A DNA stretch of 64,000 nucleotides from CAYJFG01 sp964369405 (GCA_964369405.1 CAYJGB010000010.1:1-64000); one strand, 5' to 3'. Positions 1 to 9,111 are shown, counted from the stretch's first letter. A program made the numbers and translations. The notes: generated by a model not told the origin, from the sequence alone.

Positions 1-349
1 ATATATCAGCAACTAATTCTATTAACGCATTGTAGGCTTTATCTGTTACTTTGTAAGGGTGGTTAGTATCACTTGCTACCTCTATTGTTATTGCTCTGTT
101 GTCAACGCTTGCTGATGATGTACACCAACTTCTGTCTTTTTCCTCTACATACATTCCAACTCGACCGTCTTTATCTACACCATAGTTAGAACTGGCACCA
201 ACTGATGTAGGTTTAAATATATTCCCTAAACTCTCAGCTGTTACTTGTCCTACTACACAATGAATAGCTATTGTATCTATCTTATGGTTTCTAGGACTCG
301 ACTTATTTGGTGATATGTTTGTATGTACTACTAATTTACTGTTACTCAT
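1..349 (-). CDS. N-acetylmuramoyl-L-alanine amidase (Amidase_2/PGRP-like), phage-type endolysin, C-terminus outside the window
   Basis: The gene starts at an ATG whose codon occupies 347-349, behind AAAAAGGAGATTTAAAT, and runs off the left edge after about 116 codons. The visible N-terminus contains IDTIAIHCVVG, whose His is a likely zinc ligand, then ASSNYGVDKDGRVGMYV and RAITIEVAS. These are the zinc-ligand strand and the SxHY-GVDxDG-like core of Amidase_2 (PGRP) endolysins, which cut the MurNAc-L-Ala bond of peptidoglycan. There is no signal peptide, as expected for a holin-dependent phage lysin. It follows the tail-tip genes on the same strand, the usual position of a phage lysis gene. 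The catalytic C-terminal half and any cell-wall binding domain lie outside the window. Confidence 0.85.
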   Translation of the reverse strand, partial: MSNSKLVVHTNISPNKSSPRNHKIDTIAIHCVVGQVTAESLGNIFKPTSVGASSNYGVDKDGRVGMYVEEKDRSWCTSSASVDNRAITIEVASDTNHPYKVTDKAYNALIELVADI

Positions 350-374
350 ATTTAAATCTCCTTTTTATTGCTTA

Positions 375-794
375 TTATATTATTTCTTGTTCGACTAAAA
401 CCCATTTATCATCAGTCACAAGTGCAGGGTCTATAGTTGCTTGATTTATAAATTTTACTGCTTGATAAATTTGATTATTTTCTAAAGATATACGTTTCAT
501 ATCTTTTTGAATATATTCACCATATACCCATTTTTCAAGATTTTTAGTTTGCACCGGTTGATAATATTCAATGTTGTCTATATCAGTATTTGTATCTTTT
601 ATATCTTGTAGCGTTAAATATTTAACACCATTAAATTGAAAGGCTTCACCCTTTTTATATAATCTCTCGTTGTTGTACGCTGTAAGCATATATAATGGCA
701 ATCTTAAGCACAAATCATACATTCCACTCAAATCAGATTTCATCACAACTTCTTTTATAATTGCTGTTAATTCCTCTTCTTTATATAAAATCAT
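375..794 (-). CDS. Small phage tail-associated protein (139 aa), unknown function
   Basis: The start codon overlaps the stop of the upstream LamG-like gene by one base (TAATG), so the two are translationally coupled. The protein is soluble, without membrane segments or a signal peptide. A central segment (YKKGEAFQFNGVKYLTLQDI) and a C-terminal one (NQIYQAVKFINQATIDPALV, then a WVLVE ending) both have the V/AxxNGxxY...W layout of small carbohydrate-binding-like modules often encoded next to phage tail fibres. I do not recognise a named family. Its place between a tail protein and the endolysin suggests a virion tail-tip accessory protein. That role is inferred from position. Confidence 0.6.
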   Translation of the reverse strand: MILYKEEELTAIIKEVVMKSDLSGMYDLCLRLPLYMLTAYNNERLYKKGEAFQFNGVKYLTLQDIKDTNTDIDNIEYYQPVQTKNLEKWVYGEYIQKDMKRISLENNQIYQAVKFINQATIDPALVTDDKWVLVEQEII

Positions 795-1558
795 TACACA
801 TTCACCCCTAAATTATTTAAAGTTTCAATTTGCTCACTAAGAGTTGTCGGCGGTTGAACTCCTAATCTTTCTAAAATTTTAGCTTCTTGAGTATCTTCGA
901 CAACGTCAAAATTACCTGTACCAAGTTTATTTAATACTTTGCCAGTTATTGAACATTTTCGGCTCTGGTCTGGCTGTGGTTCATAATTATGCTTAATAGT
1001 TCCATCTTCATTATAAATTCGCACATCATATAGTTTAGTTCCTTTGTCAAGCGAATATTGTCCATTTCCTACAGGAATTCCTCCAGAATTCATATCAAAT
1101 AAAAATGTAGTAAATTTTGTGTCTGTAAGAATGTTTTGCGAATAATCTAATTTGATTTTATTATTTACATATAGTTTTTTTTGATGAACTTTTATTGTAA
1201 AAAATTCTTTAATAGGGTATAAGTCATATATATTTTGACTAATTCCACCAACATAAAATACTTGCTGACCTAATGCGTAACTGTCTGTTGCATTAAAGCT
1301 TGAACGATGCCCAAATATTATTTTACTTGTGTTTGCAACAAAATTAATATCAATTTCAATTGTTTTTTCTGGTGTGATAATTTCTCCTAAATCATAGTAT
1401 GCTTGAGTACCTGTTGCGACGTGATAATATTTAGGTTCAGTGCTTAATATTTCTTTAAACTCGCCATTTATATTTTTTAATAATGACACTATACTTTTAA
1501 ACTCACCATTTACATTTTTTTTGACTGATTTAACGTCTTTCCTATTTTTAATTAACAT
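794..1558 (-). CDS. Phage tail/receptor-binding protein with a LamG-like domain (254 aa)
   Basis: The ATG at 1556-1558 has AGGTGAT just upstream. The first 40 residues contain an internal duplication (KNVNGEFKSI / KNINGEFKEI). Residues about 45-200 look like a concanavalin/LamG jelly roll: alternating strands, a FTIKVHQKKLYVNNK hairpin and the phrase KLYDVRIYNEDGTIKHNYEP, typical of LamG modules in phage tail and minor structural proteins. The end has GVQPPTTLSEQIETLNNLGV. It lies 8 bp after the baseplate gene and overlaps the next gene by 1 bp, so the block is one operon. A glycan-binding role at the tail tip is inferred from the fold. Confidence 0.6.
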   Translation of the reverse strand: MLIKNRKDVKSVKKNVNGEFKSIVSLLKNINGEFKEILSTEPKYYHVATGTQAYYDLGEIITPEKTIEIDINFVANTSKIIFGHRSSFNATDSYALGQQVFYVGGISQNIYDLYPIKEFFTIKVHQKKLYVNNKIKLDYSQNILTDTKFTTFLFDMNSGGIPVGNGQYSLDKGTKLYDVRIYNEDGTIKHNYEPQPDQSRKCSITGKVLNKLGTGNFDVVEDTQEAKILERLGVQPPTTLSEQIETLNNLGVNV

Positions 1559-1566
1559 AATATCAC

Positions 1567-3819
1567 CTATTCATAAATATAAACTATGTCATACTCTAGC
1601 TTTTGTTCTTCTGTTAAGATATCCCACTGTGCTTGAGTTCCTGTAAAGTCTTTTATATTGACTTCGTTTATAGCGTTTACTAGGCTTGTTTTGTCTGTTG
1701 TTGTTAATTCTTCTAGCTTACCTGTAAATATTTCATCAGGTATTTTTATCCAATCTGTATACTCTCCACCAATATATTTTCTTATCTTTAATTCTTTTAT
1801 GTTTCGATAATCTCCAATATATAATTGCGTATATCCAAATTGAATTAAAGTATCTCCATTATACCCACTATAAAATATACCTTGCTCGTTAATGTTATTA
1901 AAAAATGTGCTTAATGGATAAGCTGAATCCATAGTGTTGTATGGCAAACGCATATATTTGCTAGTTAAATCTGTAGACATATCATCATACGTGATTTTAT
2001 CATTCTCACTTCTAAAATCCATATTAATATTATCTGTCAAATTGATTTCAAAAGTTAACACTTGTCCAGAATATACATAGTAATTTGTATCTTTGTTAAA
2101 CACTAAATTTAACTGTTCATTTTCTACTGTTAATTTAACTTTGCCCACAATATTGTTTAAAGAATTTCTTACAATATAAGTGTTTTGAGATATATCTATC
2201 ATACTTTCAATCTCACTTAACAAACTCCCAACACCTGGTATATTCTCTAATATAATTTCAATAGTTTCAGTTCCTATATTTAAATTATTTATAAAATTAA
2301 AAATTAACTTTGATAAATACATGTCTTTTTTATATTGTCTAAAATAATTAAGTCCTATAATTTCTTCTGATGGTTCATTATTATCATATGGATAAGTAAC
2401 ATCTTCATAAAACCAAAAATCATCTAGCCAGTAATATGCTTTTTCGACTATTTTTTCTTTACCATTTAAAGATTTAACTATTTTGATATCTCCTAAAATT
2501 TCTTCAGTTGTATTCCTTGTTACATAATTTACGATATAATTATCTTCTTCATAATTTTTAGGTTCTAAGTCAAGTATTAATATTTGATTTTTAACTTCTG
2601 GATTGCTGTAATTACTATCTACAACCACATCATAATAATTTGAATAGTTGTTATCTTTAAACAACACACAATCAGCAATAAAACTCTGCGTGTCTATTTC
2701 TGATAAACTCATAGAATAACCAGCACCAAAATGAGATGTATAATATACATCTAACTTATACATTTTATTCCCAATTAAATTCTCATTAACTCTAAATTCA
2801 CGTACATCAGCGTATGTTTGTGCTGTCACATCAATTTTATTTCCAGAGCTTGTATCAATTCCAAAATAAATCTCATAATTTGTAATTTTTGATATTGTGT
2901 TATAAGTACCTTTTTTTATAAAACAAGCATACGCATCATTAACTAGCCTATCAAAACAAAACTCGTTTTTTTGAAAAAAACCTTCTAACGACAAGTTTTT
3001 AATGAAGTTAGGTACATTTGCATAACTTTCAACCAAACTAGTGCTTAAGCGTGTAATATAATTTCTATGAATACTCAATATCATTTTATTTATGTCATCA
3101 ATAATGTTTTTAGTATTTTCACTTATACTTTTATCTTCAGCTATACTGTTATACGAATAAACATCATATACTTTTAAACCCTCGTTACCACCACTGTTTA
3201 ATTTTTTTGCTACCTCACTTGACAATTTATCTTCTGTGACTGCACCATCTTCTAAGTGAGCAGTTTGTACACTTCCCTCTTCAATCACTCCCATTTCTCC
3301 TCGTGATGGAAGTCCAGTATCTTCATACACACTCGTTACAGAATTATATAAATACCAATTAGAATTTTCTCCTATTATTGGTGCTTTTAGTGAAGCATTT
3401 TCTATCTCTAATAACATTTCATTTAGTTTTTCTTCAATTTGCTCAAATTCTGTTGGTGTTTTAAAATTGCTAGATGTTTCTAAAGACTCTAGCACTTGAA
3501 ACAACCCTACAGAACTATGCCAAATTTCTCCATCATTTTCATACACTTTAAGTTGTGCACTAACAATTCCTGTATCTAGGATATGCTCTTTTTGAACATC
3601 CCAAAGTAATTTAACTCCAGCAGAAACATTTTGACTAGACAAAGTAAAAAAGTTACTTTCCCCATTTTTGAAAGATAAAAACAATCTATAAATGTAATTA
3701 TCATTATCACTATAATCAGTTATCAAAAATTCTCTGCTTAAAGTTAAATCATCACCCATATAACCTATAAATCTTTCTTGACTTGGTATTAACATTGTTG
3801 TATTTGATATTAGTATCAT
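1567..3819 (-). CDS. BppU-like phage baseplate upper protein / tail fibre (750 aa)
   Basis: Translation most likely starts at the ATG at 3817-3819 because AAAGGAG sits 8 bases before it. An in-frame TTG at 3837 lies upstream of that site and is disfavoured. Residues 1-110 have the features of BppU N-terminal domains of siphophage baseplates: two beta-sandwich halves, with IVSAQLKVYENDGEIWHSS and GLFQVLESLE near the end. A helical linker (FEQIEEKLNEMLLEIENA) and a GAVTEDKLS segment follow, which is common where fibres trimerise. The C-terminus ends with TGTQAQWDILTEEQKLEYD, a cap repeat frequent in tail proteins. No tape-measure or tail-tube gene lies upstream; htrA does. Confidence 0.65.
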   Translation of the reverse strand: MILISNTTMLIPSQERFIGYMGDDLTLSREFLITDYSDNDNYIYRLFLSFKNGESNFFTLSSQNVSAGVKLLWDVQKEHILDTGIVSAQLKVYENDGEIWHSSVGLFQVLESLETSSNFKTPTEFEQIEEKLNEMLLEIENASLKAPIIGENSNWYLYNSVTSVYEDTGLPSRGEMGVIEEGSVQTAHLEDGAVTEDKLSSEVAKKLNSGGNEGLKVYDVYSYNSIAEDKSISENTKNIIDDINKMILSIHRNYITRLSTSLVESYANVPNFIKNLSLEGFFQKNEFCFDRLVNDAYACFIKKGTYNTISKITNYEIYFGIDTSSGNKIDVTAQTYADVREFRVNENLIGNKMYKLDVYYTSHFGAGYSMSLSEIDTQSFIADCVLFKDNNYSNYYDVVVDSNYSNPEVKNQILILDLEPKNYEEDNYIVNYVTRNTTEEILGDIKIVKSLNGKEKIVEKAYYWLDDFWFYEDVTYPYDNNEPSEEIIGLNYFRQYKKDMYLSKLIFNFINNLNIGTETIEIILENIPGVGSLLSEIESMIDISQNTYIVRNSLNNIVGKVKLTVENEQLNLVFNKDTNYYVYSGQVLTFEINLTDNINMDFRSENDKITYDDMSTDLTSKYMRLPYNTMDSAYPLSTFFNNINEQGIFYSGYNGDTLIQFGYTQLYIGDYRNIKELKIRKYIGGEYTDWIKIPDEIFTGKLEELTTTDKTSLVNAINEVNIKDFTGTQAQWDILTEEQKLEYDIVYIYE

Positions 3820-3856
3820 AAATCCAACTCCTTTCAATTATGATGTAAAATGAAAA

Positions 3857-3882
3857 AAAGTTGACCACTAATAGTCAACTTT
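3857..3882 (-). terminator. Stem-loop between htrA and the phage module
   Basis: AAAGTTGAC and GTCAACTTT form a 9-bp stem with an 8-base loop. On the minus strand it is followed by seven T, so it fits a rho-independent terminator reading from the htrA side. It stands only 38 bp before the phage baseplate start codon. Confidence 0.6.
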
Positions 3883-3902
3883 TATACATTAAACAGAAAC
3901 AT

Positions 3903-3945
3903 AAAAAAAGGCTGCCTCAAATAATTTTCATCATTTGCGACAGCT
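3903..3945 (-). terminator. htrA terminator, short GCTGTCGCA-type inverted repeat
   Basis: On the minus strand AGCTGTCGCAAAT pairs with ATTTGAGGCAGCC around a short loop (with a G-U pair and one mismatch), followed by seven T. It ends the htrA transcript. The stem shares its GCTGTCGCA end with the long repeats at 42919-43071 and 59378-59536. Confidence 0.75.
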
Positions 3946-3979
3946 ACTTATATTTATATTATGTCATACCATTATTTAA

Positions 3980-5647
3980 TTAGCCAAAAAATCCTTCAAA
4001 TGCATTTTCTGCTTCTTGTTGTTGTTGTGTAATACGGTCTGTAGTAGTTTCGTTTTGTATATCTTCTGGTATTGACTCTGTAAGTGTTAGGTCTAAGTCC
4101 CCTGTTTCACTTCCTCTTGCTATACTTACTTTTACTACGTCACCTACTTCGTGCTCATTAAATATATCCTTTATTTCTTGAGCTGTAGAAACTTCTGTTC
4201 CGTCTATAGCTATAATTCTATCTCCACTTTGTAATCCTGCTTGGAATGCTGCGCTATTTAACTCAACAGATTGCACATAAACTCCTAATTCGTCTACTCT
4301 GTACATCATAGCCATTTGCTCGTTTGTAATATCTACTAAAGACATACCAACTTGAATATTTCCTCTAACATAACCAGACTCTTTCAAGTCATCAATTACA
4401 TTTTTAACTTGATTGATTGGTATAGCAAAACCTAAACCTTCTACCTCATCACCAGTTGATTTAGCAACTATTATACCTACTAATTCACCTTGGTCGTTAA
4501 ACATACCACCACCTGAGTTACCAGGATTTATAGCTGCATTAGTTTGTAATACGTTCATAGAAGTATCATCAATAACTAAGTCTCTATTTAAAGCACTTAT
4601 GATGCCATCAGTTACAGAGCCACCTAATTGACCTAGCGGATTACCTATAACTACAATTTCTTGACCTACTTGTAAGCTGTCTGAATCGCCCATAGAAGCA
4701 TATTTTAAGTTTTCGCCGTCTATTTTAAGTAAAGCAATATCTAAAGTAGGTTCAGCAGTTCCTACTAATTGAGCCTCGTAAGATGTACCATCTCTAAGAG
4801 TTACATTAATTTTAGTAGCTCCCTCAATAACGTGATTATTAGTTAAAATATATCCATCATCAGAAATTATAACTCCACTACCAGCACCAGATTCAATATA
4901 TTGTTGGTTGAATGAACCTGTTTGAACAACTTCTGTAGTAATTTCTACAACTGTATCAGCAGTAGCAGCAACAATTTCTTCAGTAGTCATTCCAGTACCT
5001 GAATATGATGAAGAGCTACCAGTTGTTTGTGTAACATGTGAAGGGTCCGAAGCGTTTTCGTTATTCTTCTCTGCCATATAGTTTGTAGCCACAACGCCAC
5101 CCACAGCACCTACAGCACCACTAAATAGAACACATACAACTAAAACAACTGCTAAAACTCCAGTGCTTATTGTTTTTTTAGGTTTTTTAGGTTTTTGTGG
5201 AGGTGTATATCTATATTGTTGATTAGATTGATTTTGGTCAAAATCAGATTGTTGTTGATTATTATATACATCTTCACTTTGATAATTTGAATTATAAGCT
5301 TCTTTTTCTTTATCATTTAAGAAGTTAGTGCTTGAAAAACCTTCGTTATTATTTTCATTTGATGAACTATAACTGTTATAATTATCTCCATAATTACTAG
5401 CACTATTTAACTCTATATTTTGTGTTTCAGCTTTACTAGTATCAATTGGTTTACTAACATCATTACTATAAGGATTATAAGTATTATTTACATTGCTTGA
5501 CTCGTAAATATTTGATGTACTATTTTCATTTGCTTGAACACTTTTAAAACTTTCGTCTGAACTAAACTTTTGACTATTATAATCTACATCGTTATTATCA
5601 TTGTTTGGAGTTGGATTATAATTGTTTTCATTAGGATATTTTTCCAT
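3980..5647 (-). CDS. htrA: HtrA/DegP-family membrane-anchored serine protease (555 aa)
   Basis: This is a surface quality-control protease. Residues 1-155 are an Asn/Ser/Gln-rich cytoplasmic tail, 160-188 a single membrane segment, about 220-425 a trypsin-like domain, and about 430-530 one PDZ domain. The catalytic triad is visible: His272 (TNNHVIEG), Asp303 (LDIALLKI) and Ser378 (PGNSGGGMF). The PDZ part carries the GLQSGDRIIAIDG motif. This is the normal Gram-positive HtrA layout (signal-anchor, one PDZ), with an unusually long low-complexity cytoplasmic tail. It is a single gene ended by its own terminator. GAAC/GTTC motifs upstream may be regulatory. Confidence 0.95.
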   Translation of the reverse strand: MEKYPNENNYNPTPNNDNNDVDYNSQKFSSDESFKSVQANENSTSNIYESSNVNNTYNPYSNDVSKPIDTSKAETQNIELNSASNYGDNYNSYSSSNENNNEGFSSTNFLNDKEKEAYNSNYQSEDVYNNQQQSDFDQNQSNQQYRYTPPQKPKKPKKTISTGVLAVVLVVCVLFSGAVGAVGGVVATNYMAEKNNENASDPSHVTQTTGSSSSYSGTGMTTEEIVAATADTVVEITTEVVQTGSFNQQYIESGAGSGVIISDDGYILTNNHVIEGATKINVTLRDGTSYEAQLVGTAEPTLDIALLKIDGENLKYASMGDSDSLQVGQEIVVIGNPLGQLGGSVTDGIISALNRDLVIDDTSMNVLQTNAAINPGNSGGGMFNDQGELVGIIVAKSTGDEVEGLGFAIPINQVKNVIDDLKESGYVRGNIQVGMSLVDITNEQMAMMYRVDELGVYVQSVELNSAAFQAGLQSGDRIIAIDGTEVSTAQEIKDIFNEHEVGDVVKVSIARGSETGDLDLTLTESIPEDIQNETTTDRITQQQQEAENAFEGFFG

Positions 5648-6007
5648 ATTAATCTCTCACTTTCTAAATCATAAAATATTTAATTTAATTAACTTTTTTC
5701 TAAATTTCTTGGCTACACATATATAATACACCATAAGTTTGAACAAAATATGAACACTAAGTAAATTATCTGAAAACAAACTATCAAATAACTATGAACT
5801 GTTCAAATTTAGTTCACTTTTTTAATTAAAAGATTTTCAGTAAATTTATGCTTTATTTGTTGTTTTATCTAGTATTTTATGTTATATTAATTTAACAATA
5901 TAATTTGATAGCTTTTTGTAGTAATTGTATCCAAGAACTATTAAGTTATACTACTTAAACCTTAAATCAACTATAAAATTTAATCTAAATTTAGGAGTAT
6001 ATTACAT
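5648..6007. other. Intergenic region between divergent htrA and dnaD, with GAAC/GTTC motifs
   Basis: This 360-bp AT-rich region must carry both promoters. On the htrA side it has GAAC at 5741 and 5752, a perfect 11-bp palindrome TGAACTGTTCA at 5795-5805, and AGTTCA at 5811-5816. Such clustering suggests an operator, but the regulator is unknown. The dnaD-side promoter candidate is listed separately. Confidence 0.4.
5925..5952 (+). promoter_or_regulatory. Candidate sigma-A promoter for the dnaD-dnaC pair
   Basis: TTGTAT, a 16-bp spacer, then TATACT, about 55 bp before the dnaD-like start codon. The match is reasonable but not strong. Confidence 0.45.
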
Positions 6008-7054
6008 ATGGATTTTAAACTTAATTTAGGTGCTTGGAATAATATATTTGCTGTGCCTACAAATATAATAGATAAACACTTAAAAACAGCTGGACATAAA
6101 CAGTTGCAGATATTATTATATATGCTTAGAAACGCTGATAAAGAATTATCATTAGATTTATTAGCTAGTGAATTTAATATGCACCCTATTGATGTTAAAG
6201 ATTGTTTACAGTTTTGGGAAACTGAAAATGTTATTAAAAAATCTGATAACAACTTTATTCCAAGTGAAGAAAAAACAGTTTCACCATCACAAAATATAAA
6301 TCAAGGTGTCAGTTCTACTGCTAATGAGAGTATATCTAACGAAACATCGCAAGTTAACTCAAGCCTTCCTAAACTAACTGCTAAAAAAAGCAGAAGTATG
6401 TCAAGACCACAAAAACCTGATATGATTTTTGTTTCTTCTCGCATTAAGAATAGTGAAGAGCTTCAATTTTTAATGCAAGAAGCGGAAATGATATTTGGTA
6501 AACCTCTATCAAATTCTGATTTTTCAACATTAGTTATGCTCCATGATGACGACGGACTTCCAGTATCTGTAATAATTATGATTTTACAATTTGCAAAATC
6601 CGAGGGTAAGGCATCTATGAGATATATTGAACGCTTAGGAATAGACTGGGCAAGTGATGAAATTGACACACTCGAAAAAGCAGAATTTAAAATATCAGAT
6701 ATAAAGAGAAAGCGTAGCAACTGGGAAACGATAAGCAAAATATTTGGAGTTAGAAATGCAGGCTCACCTACTAAATATCAAATAGAATGTTCTACTCGTT
6801 GGCTGGACGAGTGGAAATATTCAAAAGAAATGCTACGCCTTGCATATGAAATCTCAATTGACTCTAAAGGCGAATATAATCTTAAATATATAGATGGAAT
6901 AATTAAGCGTTGGCGAAAAGATTCAATACAAACTAGAGCTGACTATGATAGTATAATGCAAAATAAAATCTCTAAACAATCAACTAACAGCAATACAGGG
7001 ACAGCGTCATTTGATTTAAACGCCGAAAATCATTCAGATTTATTTGATATTTAG
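6008..7054 (+). CDS. DnaD-domain primosome/helicase-loading protein (348 aa)
   Basis: The protein has an N-terminal winged-helix-like region (residues about 1-80), a Ser/Lys-rich linker (about 85-140) and a tandem DnaD/DnaB_2-type C-terminal region (about 145-320). The last region shows IERLGIDWASDEIDTLEKA and the YIDGIIKRWRKDSIQTRAD ending typical of the family. In Firmicutes such proteins act with a DnaC/DnaI-like ATPase to bring the replicative helicase to DNA at initiation and restart. The next gene, 14 bp downstream, is such an ATPase, so the two form a loader operon. GGAG lies 11 bases before the ATG. Confidence 0.88.
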   Translation: MDFKLNLGAWNNIFAVPTNIIDKHLKTAGHKQLQILLYMLRNADKELSLDLLASEFNMHPIDVKDCLQFWETENVIKKSDNNFIPSEEKTVSPSQNINQGVSSTANESISNETSQVNSSLPKLTAKKSRSMSRPQKPDMIFVSSRIKNSEELQFLMQEAEMIFGKPLSNSDFSTLVMLHDDDGLPVSVIIMILQFAKSEGKASMRYIERLGIDWASDEIDTLEKAEFKISDIKRKRSNWETISKIFGVRNAGSPTKYQIECSTRWLDEWKYSKEMLRLAYEISIDSKGEYNLKYIDGIIKRWRKDSIQTRADYDSIMQNKISKQSTNSNTGTASFDLNAENHSDLFDI

Positions 7055-7068
7055 AAAGGAGTTATAGT

Positions 7069-8043
7069 ATGACTTATTCAAAAGAAACATTCAAAAAAGC
7101 TGATAGCATATTAAAAACCAGACGAAATAAAAATATAATAGAAGCAGAAAATCGAAGAAAAGTATTTTACAAAGAAACTCCTCGAGCTTATGAAATAGAA
7201 AAGGAACTTTGCAACACAGCAACTGCTGTTGGTAGAGCAATAGTAAATAAAATAGATACTAAAACGCAACTAGAAGAATTAAAAGTTAAAAACTTAGCAC
7301 TTCAAGAAGAGCTTAAAACGCTTTTGCTAAAATCGTCTTTAGATGAAAACTACTTAGAACCAAATTTTGACTGCAAAAAATGTAGCGATAAAGGACTAAT
7401 TGATGGTAAGATATGCAGTTGTTACAAAACTTTACTTCGAGATATTACTTTTGAAGATTTAAACAAGTTATCTCCCCTATCACTATCTTCATTCGATACT
7501 TTTTCAGTTGATTACTACGATACACAAGAAGTAAATGGTATATCTCCAAGAGAAAAAATGACAAAAATTCTTGAGTATTGCAAAGAATACACAAAATCAT
7601 TTAATCAATCAAGTCCATCACTATTAATACAAGGTGGCACAGGTTTAGGCAAAACTCATTTGAGTTTATCAATTGCAAACGAATTAATTAATATCGGTTA
7701 TGGAGTAGTATATTTTTCAGCACCTAACCTTATACAGAAACTTGAGCAAGAACATTTTTCCAAAAATCTAGAGGAAGAAACACTTGCTCAACTAATAAAT
7801 TGCGACTTGCTTATTTTAGATGACTTAGGGACAGAGTTTAATACACAATTTTCAAACAGTACAATCTATAACTTATTCAACACACGGTTATCATCAAATA
7901 AACCAATAATTATTAGTACAAATTTAAACTTAAATGAATTAGAAAAACAATACAGCCAAAGATTTGTATCTAGGATTATAGGTAATTGTGTCAAAATGAA
8001 CTTTGTGGGCAAAGATATAAGATTTATAAAAAGGTCAATTTAA
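7069..8043 (+). CDS. dnaC: DnaC/DnaI-like replicative helicase loader ATPase (324 aa)
   Basis: This is an AAA+ helicase loader. An N-terminal helical region is followed by a zinc-ribbon-like cluster (CKKC...CSC, residues about 102-118) as in clostridial DnaC-like proteins. Walker A is GGTGLGKTHL (about 189-198) and Walker B LLILDDLGTE (about 245-254). The sensor-1 region is PIIISTNLNL, and the arginine-finger region is SQRFVSRIIG. AAAGGAG precedes the ATG. Its partner is the DnaD-domain protein directly upstream. The symbol follows common clostridial naming; dnaI would be the Bacillus equivalent. Confidence 0.88.
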   Translation: MTYSKETFKKADSILKTRRNKNIIEAENRRKVFYKETPRAYEIEKELCNTATAVGRAIVNKIDTKTQLEELKVKNLALQEELKTLLLKSSLDENYLEPNFDCKKCSDKGLIDGKICSCYKTLLRDITFEDLNKLSPLSLSSFDTFSVDYYDTQEVNGISPREKMTKILEYCKEYTKSFNQSSPSLLIQGGTGLGKTHLSLSIANELINIGYGVVYFSAPNLIQKLEQEHFSKNLEEETLAQLINCDLLILDDLGTEFNTQFSNSTIYNLFNTRLSSNKPIIISTNLNLNELEKQYSQRFVSRIIGNCVKMNFVGKDIRFIKRSI

Positions 8044-8075
8044 CGAAATAAGCATTTTAATACAATTTATTCTAA

Positions 8076-8104
8076 TTGACATTTTTTTTTAAATCTAATA
8101 TAAT
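8076..8104 (+). promoter_or_regulatory. Consensus sigma-A promoter
   Basis: TTGACA at 8076-8081, a 17-bp spacer, and TATAAT at 8099-8104 match the vegetative consensus perfectly. It lies 41 bp before the start codon of the membrane protein at 8145. Confidence 0.85.
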
Positions 8105-8144
8105 CTATATCAGCAGTAAATATATTTTTATAAGGAGAATTATT

Positions 8145-8897
8145 ATGGGGAAAATTGAAAAATCAAAATTCAACTCAGAAAAAGCAGTAGAAATATTCAT
8201 TGTAGTGATGTTAGGTTTAACTGCTCTACTAATGGCATGGGCCACATGGATTGGTGCATTACATGGAGGTAATCAAGCTACAAGTTATACAAAAAGTAAC
8301 AATTTAGCATCAGAGGGTAATTCAGAATATAACGCAGCTATCCAACAGCAAATGCAAGATATGTTGCTATGGAATGAAGTTTCAGAACTTCAATCAGAAT
8401 TACTTTTTGATTTAAACGCTGAAAAACCTAACCAAGATGAAATAGATTTATTATCTTATAAAATTTATTTCAAACTAAATGAAAACATAACACCAACTAT
8501 GGCAGCAGAGATAGACTGGCCAGAAGCAACAGATAACGATGAGCCTACAGAAGTTGTGTTGACATGGTTAGAATCTGAAAACGCTACAGTTTCACCATTT
8601 TTTGATGAAGAATTTGTAAATTCATACTTTGTAACATCAAGCGAATTACTAACAGAATCTGAAGAAGAGCTAGAATCTGGAAAAACTTCAAACTACAACG
8701 GCGATGCTTTTGGATTAGTAACTGTTATATTTAGTGTAGTATTATTCTTATTAGGTATAGCAAGTAGTTTAAAGAGCAAAGTTAATAAAAACATTATTGT
8801 TGCATTCTCTTTAGTTAGCTTCTGTGCAGCTACAATATACATGCTAACAATTCCACTACCTACTGGCTTTTCAATATCAACATTTTTTGGTGGGTAA
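8145..8897 (+). CDS. Predicted integral membrane protein, unknown function (250 aa)
   Basis: The ATG at 8145 follows TAAGGAGAATTATT. A longer in-frame reading from 8076 would begin inside the promoter, so it is rejected. One membrane helix lies near the N-terminus (IFIVVMLGLTALLMAWATWIGAL). An acidic, probably extracellular middle domain of about 130 residues follows, then three C-terminal helices. The middle domain is rich in Glu, Asp and Asn and has no cysteine or recognisable catalytic motif. I do not recognise the family. A perfect consensus promoter implies strong constitutive transcription, unusual for an orphan membrane protein. It is monocistronic, with its own terminator. Confidence 0.75.
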   Translation: MGKIEKSKFNSEKAVEIFIVVMLGLTALLMAWATWIGALHGGNQATSYTKSNNLASEGNSEYNAAIQQQMQDMLLWNEVSELQSELLFDLNAEKPNQDEIDLLSYKIYFKLNENITPTMAAEIDWPEATDNDEPTEVVLTWLESENATVSPFFDEEFVNSYFVTSSELLTESEEELESGKTSNYNGDAFGLVTVIFSVVLFLLGIASSLKSKVNKNIIVAFSLVSFCAATIYMLTIPLPTGFSISTFFGG

Positions 8898-8934
8898 AAC
8901 AAATTAACACTTAACTTATATTTAATACAAATGT

Positions 8935-8972
8935 AGCTGTCAACAAATTATTTTATTTGTGACAGCTCATTT
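8935..8972 (+). terminator. Terminator hairpin with AGCTGTC/GACAGCT ends
   Basis: AGCTGTCAACAAAT pairs with ATTTGTGACAGCT (one bulge), then a weak T-rich tail. It ends the membrane-protein transcript. Its ends resemble those of the longer GGCTGTCGCA-bounded elements in this window. Confidence 0.6.
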
Positions 8973-9044
8973 ATTGGATTTTGTTTTATATAATTGTGCA
9001 AAATTTTATATAAAAAGTAATTTCTTTATAAATTCAAAAAAAAC

Positions 9045-9073
9045 TTGCTTTTTTTATAAAGATGTGTTAAAAT
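9045..9073 (+). promoter_or_regulatory. Candidate sigma-A promoter of rpmE
   Basis: TTGCTT at 9045-9050, a 17-bp spacer and TAAAAT at 9068-9073 lie 38 bp before the rpmE start. Confidence 0.65.
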
Positions 9074-9111
9074 TCTAATGTTAATATGATTTAGCGAAAG
9101 AGGTGTAAATT

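Noticed and set aside
5741..5816. LexA box
   Set aside because: Firmicutes LexA sites need GAAC-N4-GTTC; the palindrome here has a 1-base spacer.
8076..8144. N-terminal extension of the membrane protein (starting in the TTGACA)
   Set aside because: It overlaps a perfect promoter, and an ATG with TAAGGAG lies at 8145.
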